DNA of 64,000 nt from Roseivirga sp. (GTDB lineage: Bacteria; Bacteroidota; Bacteroidia; Cytophagales; Cyclobacteriaceae). The notes below the pieces were generated by a model. It saw only the letters and a program-made list of their open reading frames with translations, had not been told where the DNA came from and made no database searches. Below, piece after piece: positions 52,001 to 60,355 of this stretch; the stretch's first letter is position 1; each line of letters begins with the position of its first letter. Where the stretch lies: the NCBI GenBank assembly GCA_029262895.1, contig JAJCYM010000047.1, positions 23,326 to 87,325 on the forward strand, written 5' to 3'. Position numbers and translations under genes: made by a program.

Positions 52001-52194
52001 ATGGCTACGCGCGTAATTCTTCCTGAAGTCCTGGCGGGCGCAATGTTCCTGATTCCAATATTGTCAAATATTGCCAAATCTGGTTGGCTGGGAGGGGGTG
52101 TGCTGGCTCTTCGATTTCTGCGTTGAGCATCCACCGTTACAATGGTTGCGAGCAGAATAACAATGGACAAGAATAGTGGTTGAAGCTTTTTCAT
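49003..52194 (-). CDS. Secreted sortilin/VPS10-like beta-propeller protein
   Basis: A 1063-residue exported protein (signal residues 1-23, LFLSIVILLATIVTVDAQ). Ten or more BNR/Asp-box repeats run through residues 60-700, e.g. SLDAGKTW, SSDGGTTW, STDGGANW, SSDMGESW, TEDHANTW, STDKGNSW, SLNDGASW. They form the sialidase/sortilin-type propeller, often annotated as 'glycosyl hydrolase' but without catalytic residues I can identify. The C-terminal third has a FIXG-like beta domain (VVLTIKDQSGNLVRRFTGPSSRGLHRVAWDLR) and a helical tail. It is the last gene of the hydroxyproline run and lies 3 bases after the peptidase stop. Confidence 0.85.
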   Translation of the reverse strand: MKKLQPLFLSIVILLATIVTVDAQRRNRRASTPPPSQPDLAIFDNIGIRNIAPARTSGRITRVAINPKNRSIRYVATASGNVWKTVNAGTTWEPIFDKQGSYSIGTVTLDPNNPNIVWLGTGENNSQRSVGFGDGIYRSLDAGKTWTNMGLKTSEHIGKIIINPANSDEIYVAAQGPLWKEGGERGLYKSSDGGTTWDRVLYVSENTGISEIAMDPRDPNVLYAASYQRRRHFGILVAGGPEGAVYKSTDGGANWKKLRNGLPGGDLGRIAVAISPQQPDVVYALVAGTDRTKGFYRSSDMGESWVKKSDYMVVDAQYYMELFPDPNQFDRVISVDMRTNVTVDGGSTFTRINENFKHVDSHDVNYDPNDPNYIMISCDGGIYESWDNMNTWRFTDNMPITQFYRVGIDNAAPFYNVYGGTQDNASLGGPSQTINRSGIANSDWYVTTGGDGFQVRVDPTNPDIVYTMSQYAGIVRFDRKSGERIDIQPQPAEGEPALKWNWDAPLIVSPHNPKRMYYAANKVFKTEDHANTWTRISDNLTKQEDRNTKEVMGRIWGVDAIFKNVFTSPLGTIVALDESPLQEGFLLAGTDDGLLQITEDEGQTWRRIDQFPGLPSTAYVTDVYASRHDVNTIYISFNNHKYGDFKPYAYKSTDKGNSWTSIVNGFPAKDFVWSIVQDHENANLLFAGTEFGLYYSLNDGASWNKFNRVPTIPIRDLEIQRRENDLVAASFGRGFFILDDYTPLRNMAAEVLTKEAHIFPVSDALQYNFASPDGRGSLGHSYFTSPNPTYGAVITYRLNESLRSKRQTRTQAEAAKVRNNEPVYYPSWDELTAEINEERSAVVLTIKDQSGNLVRRFTGPSSRGLHRVAWDLRQMGLGGRGGGPMVVPGTYSVSISKIENGIWTEFEGSQSFEVKALGNTTLPATNRRALLDFQIQVSELNLEISTANRRIQESLSSLAQARQKLINNGAADASKMKAIHDLRQKFLDLDQQLNGQTVKGDFAELTDPSIRSRANRANRANFGTTSNPTSTHKENYEIARKQFDTFIKILDDLIQKELSVLID

Positions 52195-52197
52195 GGT

Positions 52198-54438
52198 TTA
52201 TTGTTTTGGTCCGGCTGGTAAATTCTGTTTCAAGTATCGGGTGAGTAGTTCTCTAAGGTGACGGGTAGTGTTTTGCCCTTCGAAGATTCCGTGTGATCTA
52301 TTCGGATAGGCCATCATGGTGAAGGCTTTATTATGTTTGATCAATTCATTGATGACTACCTCTGCATTTTGGTAGTGCACATTGTCATCGCCCGTACCAT
52401 GGACAATCAACAAATTTCCTTGTAGGTTTTTTGCATGAGTGAATGGAGAGCCGTCTCTATAATTGTCGGCATTTTCCCAGGGGAGTCCCATATAGCGTTC
52501 CTGATAGATATTGTCGTACAACAGTTGATTTCCAACTGGAGCCACTGACATTCCCGTTTTGTAAATATCGGGATATCGAAACATCATATTCAAGGTCATA
52601 GACCCGCCACCGCTCCATCCCCAAATGCCTATTCGGTCTTCGTCTACAAAATCAAATTTGTTGATAATTGCTTTTGCCCCCTTGGCCTGATCGTGAGAAG
52701 CTAGTATTCCGATTTGACCATAAATGCTCTTTCTCCAATCCCTTCCTTTGGGTCCCGGAGTTCCCCGATTGTCCATACTCATCACTACATAGCCTTGTTG
52801 AGCCAACATAGAATGCCATAAAAAACCACTTCCACCCCAACGATCGAGAACGGTCTGCCCGGCAGGTTCTCCATAAACATGGAAGAGAACAGGATACTTC
52901 TTTGATGGATCGAAGTCATGTGGTTTGATCATATAGGCGTCTAATTCCACACCATCCCCAATATCGACTTTAAAGAACTCCATCGGAGTTTTGGTCAATT
53001 GGGAGATCACTTTCTTCAGTCGTTCATTTGCCGCTAAAACACGGACTGTTTTATGATCTGGCAGAGATACCAAATCGATTGTCGCAGGCTTTTCGAAACT
53101 TGAATAGGTATGAATGGCCCATTTGGCATCGGGTGATACCTGATAAGCATGAGTTCCGGACTGATCGTCTGGAGAAACCCTTTCTGCCTGTCCCTTTCCA
53201 TTCAATTTCGATCGGTATAGATACCGTTGCGTGGCATTGTCGGGTGAGGCGATATAGTAGACCCAGCCACTTTTTTCGTCCAAATGTTGGATGGAAACAA
53301 CATCATGTGCTGAAGGCGTTAATAATTTTGCTTCACCGGCCTTGCTTACTTCGTAAATGTGCTTCCAGCCATCTCTTTCGCTTACCCATGTGAAGGCCTT
53401 CCCTTTCTTGATCCAATTCAGATCATTATGCATTTGCACCCAGGCTTCATCAGTTTCAGTCATCATGTTCCGCACACTTCCACTAGCTGAATTAGCCAAC
53501 ATGATCTGATTGGTGTTCTGCTTTCTATTGAGGTGCTGGATCACCAGTTCATCATTATTAGCCCAGTCCATCCTGGCCAGATAATTCTGGCGCTTATCTC
53601 CCGGTATGTTCATCCAGGTGGTCGAGCCTCCATCAATGTTAACTACTCCGATTCGGGCAGATGAACCATCTTTACCAACTTTTGGGTACTGAATCGGAAT
53701 CACACGCGAGTAAACGGAGTCGGTGTTGTTGATCATCAGAAAGTCTCTGATTCCATTGGCATCCAATTGCCAATAGGCAATGCGTTTAGAATCTGGACTC
53801 CAACGAAACCCATCTCTTTGGCCTAATTCCTCTTCATAGACCCAGTCAAAAGTACCGTTGATAATTTTGACGGAGCCATCATTTGTGAGTTGTTTGATTT
53901 CTCGACTCTCTATGTCCTCTACATAGACATTGTGCTTTTGCACATAACCTACCTTACTATTGTCAGGTGAGAATTTGGCAAACATCAAGGTAGATGGTTC
54001 GAAACGCGGACCGAGCTGACGCAGATTCCAGTTTTCAAGATTTAACACCCAATAGTCTCCCTTGGTATTTTGTCTCCATACCCTTTTGGTATTGGTATAG
54101 ATGAGCATTTTCTTTTTATCCGGTGACCATACGTAATTGGCGATGCGCAGAGGTTGATTTCTCCCTTGTGGAATAAGCCGTTGGGCAGAGATCAAGACAG
54201 ACCTTTCACCAGTTCGGGTTTCATAGCGGATCACATCTCTTGCTCCCTGATAGTTGGGGGAACGTTCCAGTGTTGTATAGCCATCCCCATTTTCAACCCA
54301 TCGGGCAGGGCCAAAACGCTCAGAGGCAAATTCTGCTGAACTGAAGATTCTTTCTAGGTTGAGCGTTCCTTGGTTAGATTGTCCGTGAGAAAGCTGAACA
54401 ATAAATAACACAATCAGAATCGAGAATAACTTCTTCAT
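52198..54438 (-). CDS. S9-family dipeptidyl peptidase (DPP4 type), secreted
   Basis: A 746-residue exported serine peptidase with signal peptide (FSILIVLFIVQLSHG). Residues about 35-480 are the DPP4-type beta-propeller; ERFGPARWVENGDGYTTLE and the FDWVYEEELGQRDGFRWSPDSKRIAYW segment carry the YEEE glutamates that bind the substrate N-terminus. The catalytic domain has GIWGWSGGGSMTLNMMFRYP (Ser), HGTGDDNVHYQNAEVV (Asp) and PNRSHGI (His). It removes X-Pro or X-Hyp dipeptides from peptide N-termini, a fitting first step for feeding the hydroxyproline genes upstream in the operon, 6 bases away. Confidence 0.93.
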   Translation of the reverse strand: MKKLFSILIVLFIVQLSHGQSNQGTLNLERIFSSAEFASERFGPARWVENGDGYTTLERSPNYQGARDVIRYETRTGERSVLISAQRLIPQGRNQPLRIANYVWSPDKKKMLIYTNTKRVWRQNTKGDYWVLNLENWNLRQLGPRFEPSTLMFAKFSPDNSKVGYVQKHNVYVEDIESREIKQLTNDGSVKIINGTFDWVYEEELGQRDGFRWSPDSKRIAYWQLDANGIRDFLMINNTDSVYSRVIPIQYPKVGKDGSSARIGVVNIDGGSTTWMNIPGDKRQNYLARMDWANNDELVIQHLNRKQNTNQIMLANSASGSVRNMMTETDEAWVQMHNDLNWIKKGKAFTWVSERDGWKHIYEVSKAGEAKLLTPSAHDVVSIQHLDEKSGWVYYIASPDNATQRYLYRSKLNGKGQAERVSPDDQSGTHAYQVSPDAKWAIHTYSSFEKPATIDLVSLPDHKTVRVLAANERLKKVISQLTKTPMEFFKVDIGDGVELDAYMIKPHDFDPSKKYPVLFHVYGEPAGQTVLDRWGGSGFLWHSMLAQQGYVVMSMDNRGTPGPKGRDWRKSIYGQIGILASHDQAKGAKAIINKFDFVDEDRIGIWGWSGGGSMTLNMMFRYPDIYKTGMSVAPVGNQLLYDNIYQERYMGLPWENADNYRDGSPFTHAKNLQGNLLIVHGTGDDNVHYQNAEVVINELIKHNKAFTMMAYPNRSHGIFEGQNTTRHLRELLTRYLKQNLPAGPKQ

Positions 54439-54444
54439 AATTTT

Positions 54445-55503
54445 TTATCTAAGTATAAAACCTGATTTCAATGGATCTTCCGGATCTATGATCCATTCAT
54501 TTTGTCCTACTACGTAGGCTGTACCTTCTACCTTAGGGATTACGGCTTTAAAAGGACCATAGTCAACTTCACGAATTACTGAGGCCTTGAACTTTGTGCC
54601 AAGAATACTTTCGATGATCATAGGTTCCTGACCCACCTTCATTTCGCCACGGGCATGATGGATGGCCATTCTTCCTGAAACTCCCGACCCGGTTGGCGAT
54701 CGATCGACTTCACCTTCAGCGAAAATGCATACGTTGCGATCATCACCGCCATTTTGAGCTTTCTTGCTAATGAAGATGGTGCCATAGAGAAAACTCAAAT
54801 CTTCCTCAAAAGGGTGATTGATTTTAGAAGAACTGCTCATCACTGCTCTCTTTATGTCCATTCCCTTTTGAATATGCTCCTGCACATTTTCCGGACTCAG
54901 CTCAATATCCAAAGCATCCGCATCAACATAAGCGTAAAAGGCTCCCCCATAGGCCAGGTCATAGGTCACTTGTCCTATTCCTTCAACCTCAACTTTTTCA
55001 CCCAGAGCAATTACAAAGGAGGGAACACAATGGAAATAAACATCATCGACTTTACCATTGTTAATTCTTGCAAATGATTCAATTCGACCACAAGGTGCAT
55101 CAATATTTATAGGGGTTTCAGGTTCTTGTTTTTCGACCCAACCCATTTCAACGGCCAGTTTGGTAATGGCGATCACTGCATGACCGCACATGGTGCTATA
55201 GCCTTCATTATGGAGAAACAGAATTCCAAAATCTCCGGTATCATCATTCGGAGGGAGCAGTACACAGCCGTACATATCCGCATGACCTCTAGGTTCGAAC
55301 ATCAGAGAAGTACGAAGGAAATCACAATTCTCCTTCATGTACCTTCGATATTCAAGAACAGAATTACCCTTTAACTCCGGCAAACCATCAACGATGACCC
55401 GTAATGGCTCCCCACCCGTGTGCATATCGATCGTCTTGATCTTTAACCAGGAATCCGGTGTGGGATAAGTTTTCTTGGCCTGTATGTTATCATAGGTGCT
55501 CAT
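54445..55503 (-). CDS. trans-3-hydroxy-L-proline dehydratase (proline racemase family, Cys/Thr type)
   Basis: A 352-residue proline-racemase-family enzyme. The first catalytic cysteine is kept (Cys106, GYSTMCGHAV), while the second position is threonine (Thr271, VDRSPTGSGVSGR) instead of cysteine. That Cys/Thr pair is the mark of trans-3-hydroxyproline dehydratases (human L3HYPDH type), which yield pyrroline-2-carboxylate. It stands beside the epimerase copy with Cys/Cys and a pyrroline-2-carboxylate reductase. Its start overlaps the following upstream gene by 4 bases. Confidence 0.9.
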   Translation of the reverse strand: MSTYDNIQAKKTYPTPDSWLKIKTIDMHTGGEPLRVIVDGLPELKGNSVLEYRRYMKENCDFLRTSLMFEPRGHADMYGCVLLPPNDDTGDFGILFLHNEGYSTMCGHAVIAITKLAVEMGWVEKQEPETPINIDAPCGRIESFARINNGKVDDVYFHCVPSFVIALGEKVEVEGIGQVTYDLAYGGAFYAYVDADALDIELSPENVQEHIQKGMDIKRAVMSSSSKINHPFEEDLSFLYGTIFISKKAQNGGDDRNVCIFAEGEVDRSPTGSGVSGRMAIHHARGEMKVGQEPMIIESILGTKFKASVIREVDYGPFKAVIPKVEGTAYVVGQNEWIIDPEDPLKSGFILR

Positions 55504-56753
55504 GCGTAGCGTTCCACTTCAAGAAGTTGAGACGAATAATCGGGTTGGTCGCCAACAATCTCTTGAGTCAATAAATGTCCAGTTATCGGGCCCAAGGTCA
55601 AACCCAACATGGCATGACCGGTCCCAACGAGTAAATTTTTATAGCGTTTGGTGCGACCGATATACGGAAGCCCATCCGGTGTACACGGGCGCAGTCCTGC
55701 CCACTCTTTGATCAGGCTGAAATCCTGGTCTCGGAATTGGGGCATAAAGTCTTTCACCGCCTTAACGATGCCATCAACTCTTCTTTGATTAATATCCAAT
55801 TGTGTTCCGGCAATCTCCATGGTTCCTGCAAAACGCAGCCCGTGCATCATGGGCGTAGTGGCGATTTTGCCTTCTGCGAGTATTGATGGTAGCCTCGGCA
55901 TAACCACAGGATCGGGAACAGTGAGGCTGTATCCCTTGCCCGCCTGTAGGGGAATATCAACTCTGACTTGCTTTAGAAGCTCAGGAGTCCACGAGCCTGC
56001 AGCTATTACGTAATCATCTGCCTTAAATTCACCTTTGTCTGTGATAATCCTATCTATAGAGCTTCCTTGATGAACTATTTTTTGGAGAGAGGTATTGTAT
56101 TCAATATTGATTCCATCGGCTATTAGCTTCTTTCTGAACTCCTTCATAAACACATCGGGCGTCATCACTGCATCACATCCAAAAAACACGCCTCCAGTCA
56201 TGTCGTACTCAACCTCTGGCTCCATTCGCTCAATGTCTTCTCGGGTTAGGGTATTGGCTTCCAGGCCAAGGGATTTGGCCAGATTGACCAATTCGATTTC
56301 GTGATGTAGCGCTTCTTCGGTTTTGCAGATCATCAGAAGTCCAGATTTCTTATATCCTGCTTCAATATTCTCCTGACTCATGATTTCCTCATAGAGCTTC
56401 TGACTTCGAACTGTCAATTCATAAAGAACGGGAACAGCCGCATCTACCCGCTTTTCGGTGGCCGCTTTTTTAAATAACCAGCCCCATTTTATTAAGTCTC
56501 TTTCCAATCGAGGTTTGATATAAAAAGGGCTTTCGGGATTCAACATCCACTTTAATCCCTGGCTGATTATTCCCGGGGAAGAAAGAGGAATTATATGACT
56601 TGGAGAAACATATCCGGCATTGCCGAATGAACAGTTGTCTGTGCCATCAGTATTGTCAATAATGGTGACTCCAACTCCTTTTTTATGGAGGTAATAGGCC
56701 GTGCTCAATCCGACAATTCCGGCTCCAACAATTACGACTTTTTTTTCATTCAT
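55500..56753 (-). CDS. DadA-like FAD oxidoreductase, predicted D-hydroxyproline dehydrogenase
   Basis: A 417-residue glycine-oxidase/DadA family flavoprotein. FAD motif VVIVGAGIVGLSTAYYLHKKGVGVTIID at the N-terminus, NAGYVSPSHIIPLSSPG, MEPEVEYDMTGGVFFGCDAVMTPDVFMKEF, and the closing WAGLRPCTPDGLPYIGRTKRYKNLLVGTGHAMLGLTLGPITGHLL are typical. Between 4-hydroxyproline epimerase and T3LHyp dehydratase it most likely oxidises cis-4-hydroxy-D-proline to pyrroline-4-hydroxy-2-carboxylate. The general family includes D-amino-acid dehydrogenases, so the specific substrate is inference from context. Confidence 0.88.
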   Translation of the reverse strand: MNEKKVVIVGAGIVGLSTAYYLHKKGVGVTIIDNTDGTDNCSFGNAGYVSPSHIIPLSSPGIISQGLKWMLNPESPFYIKPRLERDLIKWGWLFKKAATEKRVDAAVPVLYELTVRSQKLYEEIMSQENIEAGYKKSGLLMICKTEEALHHEIELVNLAKSLGLEANTLTREDIERMEPEVEYDMTGGVFFGCDAVMTPDVFMKEFRKKLIADGINIEYNTSLQKIVHQGSSIDRIITDKGEFKADDYVIAAGSWTPELLKQVRVDIPLQAGKGYSLTVPDPVVMPRLPSILAEGKIATTPMMHGLRFAGTMEIAGTQLDINQRRVDGIVKAVKDFMPQFRDQDFSLIKEWAGLRPCTPDGLPYIGRTKRYKNLLVGTGHAMLGLTLGPITGHLLTQEIVGDQPDYSSQLLEVERYA

Positions 56754-56756
56754 ATA

Positions 56757-57758
56757 TTAAATCACCTGAAACCCATGTGCGTATGGGTCATCGTCATCAA
56801 TTACTATTGTATTGTATCCTGTTATTCGCGCCCATCCTTCTATGCTTGGAATAATTGCTTTATGATCACCCAACTTCAGTGTGTCCTCAACCTTCCCAAT
56901 AAACTGGCTTCCAATAATGCTCTCATGTATAAATTCATCTCCCTTTTTGAGTTTCCCCTTGGCCGCCCATTGTGCCATCCGCGCTGAAGTTCCTGTTCCA
57001 CAGGGCGACCGATCAATGGCCTTATCCCCATAGAAGACTGCATTTCGGGCCGTTGAATTGGGCTGAGTAGGTGCTCCTGTCCAAAGCAGGTGGCTAAGTC
57101 CGCCTATAGTATCGTTTTGTGGGTGTTTAAAGGTGTGATTGGCATTAATTCGGTCTCTCAACACCTTGCTCCATCCTATTAGCTGCATGGCGGTATAGTC
57201 GGCCATATCACGAAAATTTTCTTGCGGATCGACTATCGCGTAATAGTTTCCTCCATAGGCGACATCAACTTTTAACATTCCTAAGTCGGGGCACTCGACC
57301 TCGATATCTTCTGCTGCTAAATAAGCCGGAACATTTGTGAGCTTTACGGAGGTTACTCTCTGTCCTTCTTGTTGATAGTTGATCATTACCAGTCCTGCCG
57401 GAGTCTCCAATCTCAATTGACCTGGAGTTTTAGGCGTAACCAAGCCTTCCTCGATCATAATAGTGACTGTTCCGATGGTACCATGGCCGCACATTGGAAG
57501 ACATCCGCTGGTTTCGATAAACAGTACTCCGATATCATTTGCCGGATCTGAGGGCGGATATAGGATGCTCCCCGACATCATATCATGGCCTCGGGGTTCG
57601 AACATTAACCCTTTACGAATCCAGTCATATTCCTTAAGGAAATGCTGTCTCTTTTCACTCATATTGGCACCTTCGAGAAGTGGGCCTCCTCCCGAAACTA
57701 GTCGTACCGGATTGCCACAGGTGTGGGCGTCTACACAGAAAAATCGTTTGCTGCTCAT
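56757..57758 (-). CDS. 4-hydroxyproline 2-epimerase (proline racemase family, Cys/Cys type)
   Basis: A 333-residue enzyme from ATG 57758 (MSSKRFFCVDAHTCG); the ATG at 57821 would read through the palindrome at 57785 and is rejected. Both catalytic cysteines are present: Cys90 (GCLPMCGHGT) and Cys253 (DRSPCGTGTSAR). It converts trans-4-hydroxy-L-proline to cis-4-hydroxy-D-proline, the first step of the oxidative hydroxyproline route. Plain proline racemase is the alternative but the neighbours favour the epimerase. 3 bases separate it from the dehydrogenase stop. Confidence 0.91.
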   Translation of the reverse strand: MSSKRFFCVDAHTCGNPVRLVSGGGPLLEGANMSEKRQHFLKEYDWIRKGLMFEPRGHDMMSGSILYPPSDPANDIGVLFIETSGCLPMCGHGTIGTVTIMIEEGLVTPKTPGQLRLETPAGLVMINYQQEGQRVTSVKLTNVPAYLAAEDIEVECPDLGMLKVDVAYGGNYYAIVDPQENFRDMADYTAMQLIGWSKVLRDRINANHTFKHPQNDTIGGLSHLLWTGAPTQPNSTARNAVFYGDKAIDRSPCGTGTSARMAQWAAKGKLKKGDEFIHESIIGSQFIGKVEDTLKLGDHKAIIPSIEGWARITGYNTIVIDDDDPYAHGFQVI

Positions 57759-57784
57759 ATTCCGTTCGTCAACACCAAGTTCCG

Positions 57785-57817
57785 AGGTCCGCCAACTTTT
57801 AAAAAGTTGGCGGACCT
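57785..57817. repeat. 33-base palindrome upstream of the epimerase gene
   Basis: Two 16-base arms (57785-57800 and 57802-57817) are perfectly complementary around one A: AGGTCCGCCAACTTTT and its complement. It is the only sizeable gap inside the operon. The architecture (stem closing on TTTTAAAA) matches the other REP-like palindromes although the stem is different. It could stabilise the downstream mRNA or attenuate it. Confidence 0.8.
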
Positions 57818-57836
57818 TCATTTCGGGATTGACGTT

Positions 57837-58775
57837 TTATTTCATTTTCTCAATTATATATAAGGCTCCGGCCAAATCCTCCAGGGCATGGCCAACAGAT
57901 TTAAACCAAGTAATTTCTTCATTATTTATTCTACCAAGTTTCGAACCTGAACAAAGCTCAAAAAGATCGGCTTTAATATCTTCTTTTGAAATCGTACCGT
58001 TGTTGAGCGGCATGACCACATCACCAGTTTCCTTTGTTGCCCCTTCGTGATCGATAAAGATAGAAGATCGCTTAAGTGTCTCGTCATCTGCTTCACGGAT
58101 ATCGGGGCGATAGGCGCCTACCAAATCTAAATGTTGGCCGGGTCTCATCCATTTTCCAAACACCAAAGGTTCCTGGCTAAGCGTGGCTACGGAGATGATA
58201 TCTGCCTCAGCCATCCCGGTTTCGATTGAATCTACAGGATTTAGGACAACACCTTCGATGGACAAATTATCGCAAATGGCTTGCGCTTTCTCAGGATTTC
58301 GGCCCCATACCAAAACATTATTGATCGGTCGAACCGCGCAATGTGCTTGGATCAACTCGGGACTCAAAGCTCCCGTCCCTACCATTAAAAGGGTACTTGA
58401 ATCTTCTCTCGAAAGAAATGATGAGGCAAGGGCTGAAGTTGCTGCGGTGCGCTTTGCAGTAAGGGCTTTCGCATCGATTTGGGCTTCAACAAGTCCGTTT
58501 TTAGCTTTGATCAAGGTATAAACACCCTGAATTCCCGGAAGGTTGAATTGGCCGTTGTAGGGGGACACCGTCACTACTTTGACGCCAACGTATTCCTTAT
58601 TGGACCAAGCGGGCATAATGAGTAGTACCGATTTATTAGGGCCGACACCATTATGATAATCATAATGATGTCTGCTTGGCACTTCATAATCTCCGCAAAA
58701 AGCTTCCTTGAGAATCGGGATAAACTCCCCATAATCGAAACAGTCAAGGATATCTTCCGCGGAGATTTGCTGCAT
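57837..58775 (-). CDS. Pyrroline-2-carboxylate reductase / ornithine cyclodeaminase-mu-crystallin family
   Basis: About 312 residues from ATG 58775 (MQQISAEDILDCFDYGEFI), which shares its A with the preceding stop (TAATG); the ATG at 58817 is rejected. The NAD(P)-binding motif is LLMVGTGALSPELIQAHCAVRPINNVLVWGRNPEKA and VGAYRPDIREADDETL is the family hallmark. In this setting it would reduce the pyrroline-2-carboxylate made by the T3LHyp dehydratase to L-proline. Ornithine cyclodeaminase is the alternative family function. It ends 79 bases before the epimerase start, across the palindrome. Confidence 0.88.
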   Translation of the reverse strand: MQQISAEDILDCFDYGEFIPILKEAFCGDYEVPSRHHYDYHNGVGPNKSVLLIMPAWSNKEYVGVKVVTVSPYNGQFNLPGIQGVYTLIKAKNGLVEAQIDAKALTAKRTAATSALASSFLSREDSSTLLMVGTGALSPELIQAHCAVRPINNVLVWGRNPEKAQAICDNLSIEGVVLNPVDSIETGMAEADIISVATLSQEPLVFGKWMRPGQHLDLVGAYRPDIREADDETLKRSSIFIDHEGATKETGDVVMPLNNGTISKEDIKADLFELCSGSKLGRINNEEITWFKSVGHALEDLAGALYIIEKMK

Positions 58776-60352
58776 TAAATAGTGTCTTTGGTTCTTTCTC
58801 CATTTACCACTCTCCAAATGCCGAGAGGGTTGCTATTTTTTAATGGCTCGGGCAACAAATCATCGGGCCAGCTTTGATAGGAGATAGGTCGTACAAATCG
58901 ACTTATAGCGGCTGTTCCCACTGAAGTGGTTCTGGCATCGGTAGAAGCTGGATATGGCCCTCCGTGCTGCATGGAGTGACAAACTTCCACCCCAGTTGGT
59001 ACTCCATTAAAGAGCAGCCTACCTACTTTTTGTCCAAGGGCTTCCGCAACTTCAGGATTTGCCTTGATATCGTTTTCACTTGCTACCATGGTACCTGTCA
59101 ATTGGCCTTCCAGGCTATTGGCTACGGCTGTCATTTCAGAAGTGTTAGCACATTCAACCACCATTGTGAATGGACCGAAAATTTCTTCGTGAAGTTTCGG
59201 ATTGTTTAGGAAAGACTGGCCATTAACCTTGGCGGTTAGCGGTTTGCCTTTGTTGTCTCCAGCGTTTTCGGTATCTCCCAGCGCTTCAACACCTGTTTGT
59301 TCGATCAGAGCTCCTCTATGCCTGTAGTAACTGGTGGCAATTTTTTCGTTGAGCATGGTTGCCGGACTTGCTTCAGCCAATGTCTTGCTCAAGGTTTCGG
59401 TAAACTGGTTCAGCGCATCAGATTTTACGCCAATCAAAAGTCCAGGGCTGGTGCAGAATTGGCCAACTCCCAATGCCACTGAATTTGCGAATGTAGTGCC
59501 TAAACCTTCTGGATCGGAGGCTAATTTTTCCGGCATCAAAAAACTCGGATTGGTGCTTCCCATTTCGGCATAGACCGGGATAGGTTCTGGTCGTTGATTG
59601 GCCAGATCGAAAATTGCTCTACCACCGCCAAGCGAACCCGTAAAACCGACAGCTTTGATCTTCGGATGTTTCACCAATTGCTGGCCGACACTAATGCCTC
59701 CATTGACCATGGAAAATACGCCATAGGGCATGCCTGTTTTTTCAGCGGCTTTCAGAACTGCCTGTGTTACCAACTCATTGGTGCCAAGATGTGCTTCGTG
59801 CCCTTTAACAATTACAGGATTTCCGGCTGCCAATGCCGAAGCGGTATCTCCGCCCGCAGTAGAAAAGGCCAAAGGGAAGTTACTTGCTCCAAATACGGCC
59901 ACCGGACCAATGGGAATCTGCATTTTCCTTAAATCTTGTTTTGGAATGGGCACACGATCTAGAATGGCCGTATCAATATTGACATCCAGCCATGAACCAT
60001 CTCTAATCACTCCGGCAAACATTTTTAGCTGGTTGCAGGTACGTCCTCTTTCTCCCTGAAAACGACCTGTAGGTAAACCGGACTCACCACTTGCTCTTTC
60101 CAAAAGCGCGTCTCCTAATGCCATGATTTCATCAGCAATAGCTTCTAAGAACTGAGCGCGTTGCTCATAGGAGATCGCTTTGTAGGCTCCGAAAACACTT
60201 TCCGCCTTTTTAACAGCGGCATTTACTTCGTCAGAAGTAGCTTCCGTGAAGCTTTCAGGAAACTCTGAACCATCCGCAGGATTATAAGCTTTTAGTATTG
60301 TGCTTCCTTCAGACGAGGGTTGATTTCCAATATAGTTTTGTCCGGTGATCAT
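58775..60352 (-). CDS. 2-oxoglutarate semialdehyde (2,5-dioxovalerate) dehydrogenase
   Basis: A 525-residue aldehyde dehydrogenase of the KGSADH type III-like group. GPVAVFGASNFPLAFSTAGGDTASALAAGNPVIVKGHEAH is the coenzyme-binding region; catalytic Glu in PVYAEMGSTNPSF; catalytic Cys in ALGVGQFCTSPGLLIG. The long size and 'FGASNFPLAFSTAGGDTASALAAG' variant are characteristic of 2,5-dioxovalerate dehydrogenases (NADP+). It oxidises the semialdehyde formed by the deaminase gene upstream to 2-oxoglutarate. Spaced 3 bases from that gene. Confidence 0.93.
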   Translation of the reverse strand: MITGQNYIGNQPSSEGSTILKAYNPADGSEFPESFTEATSDEVNAAVKKAESVFGAYKAISYEQRAQFLEAIADEIMALGDALLERASGESGLPTGRFQGERGRTCNQLKMFAGVIRDGSWLDVNIDTAILDRVPIPKQDLRKMQIPIGPVAVFGASNFPLAFSTAGGDTASALAAGNPVIVKGHEAHLGTNELVTQAVLKAAEKTGMPYGVFSMVNGGISVGQQLVKHPKIKAVGFTGSLGGGRAIFDLANQRPEPIPVYAEMGSTNPSFLMPEKLASDPEGLGTTFANSVALGVGQFCTSPGLLIGVKSDALNQFTETLSKTLAEASPATMLNEKIATSYYRHRGALIEQTGVEALGDTENAGDNKGKPLTAKVNGQSFLNNPKLHEEIFGPFTMVVECANTSEMTAVANSLEGQLTGTMVASENDIKANPEVAEALGQKVGRLLFNGVPTGVEVCHSMQHGGPYPASTDARTTSVGTAAISRFVRPISYQSWPDDLLPEPLKNSNPLGIWRVVNGERTKDTI

Positions 60353-60355
60353 CGA

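Noticed and set aside
49003..52194. Glycoside hydrolase (GH74/sialidase) annotation of the sortilin-like protein
   Set aside because: Asp-box repeats are structural; no catalytic acid pair could be recognised.
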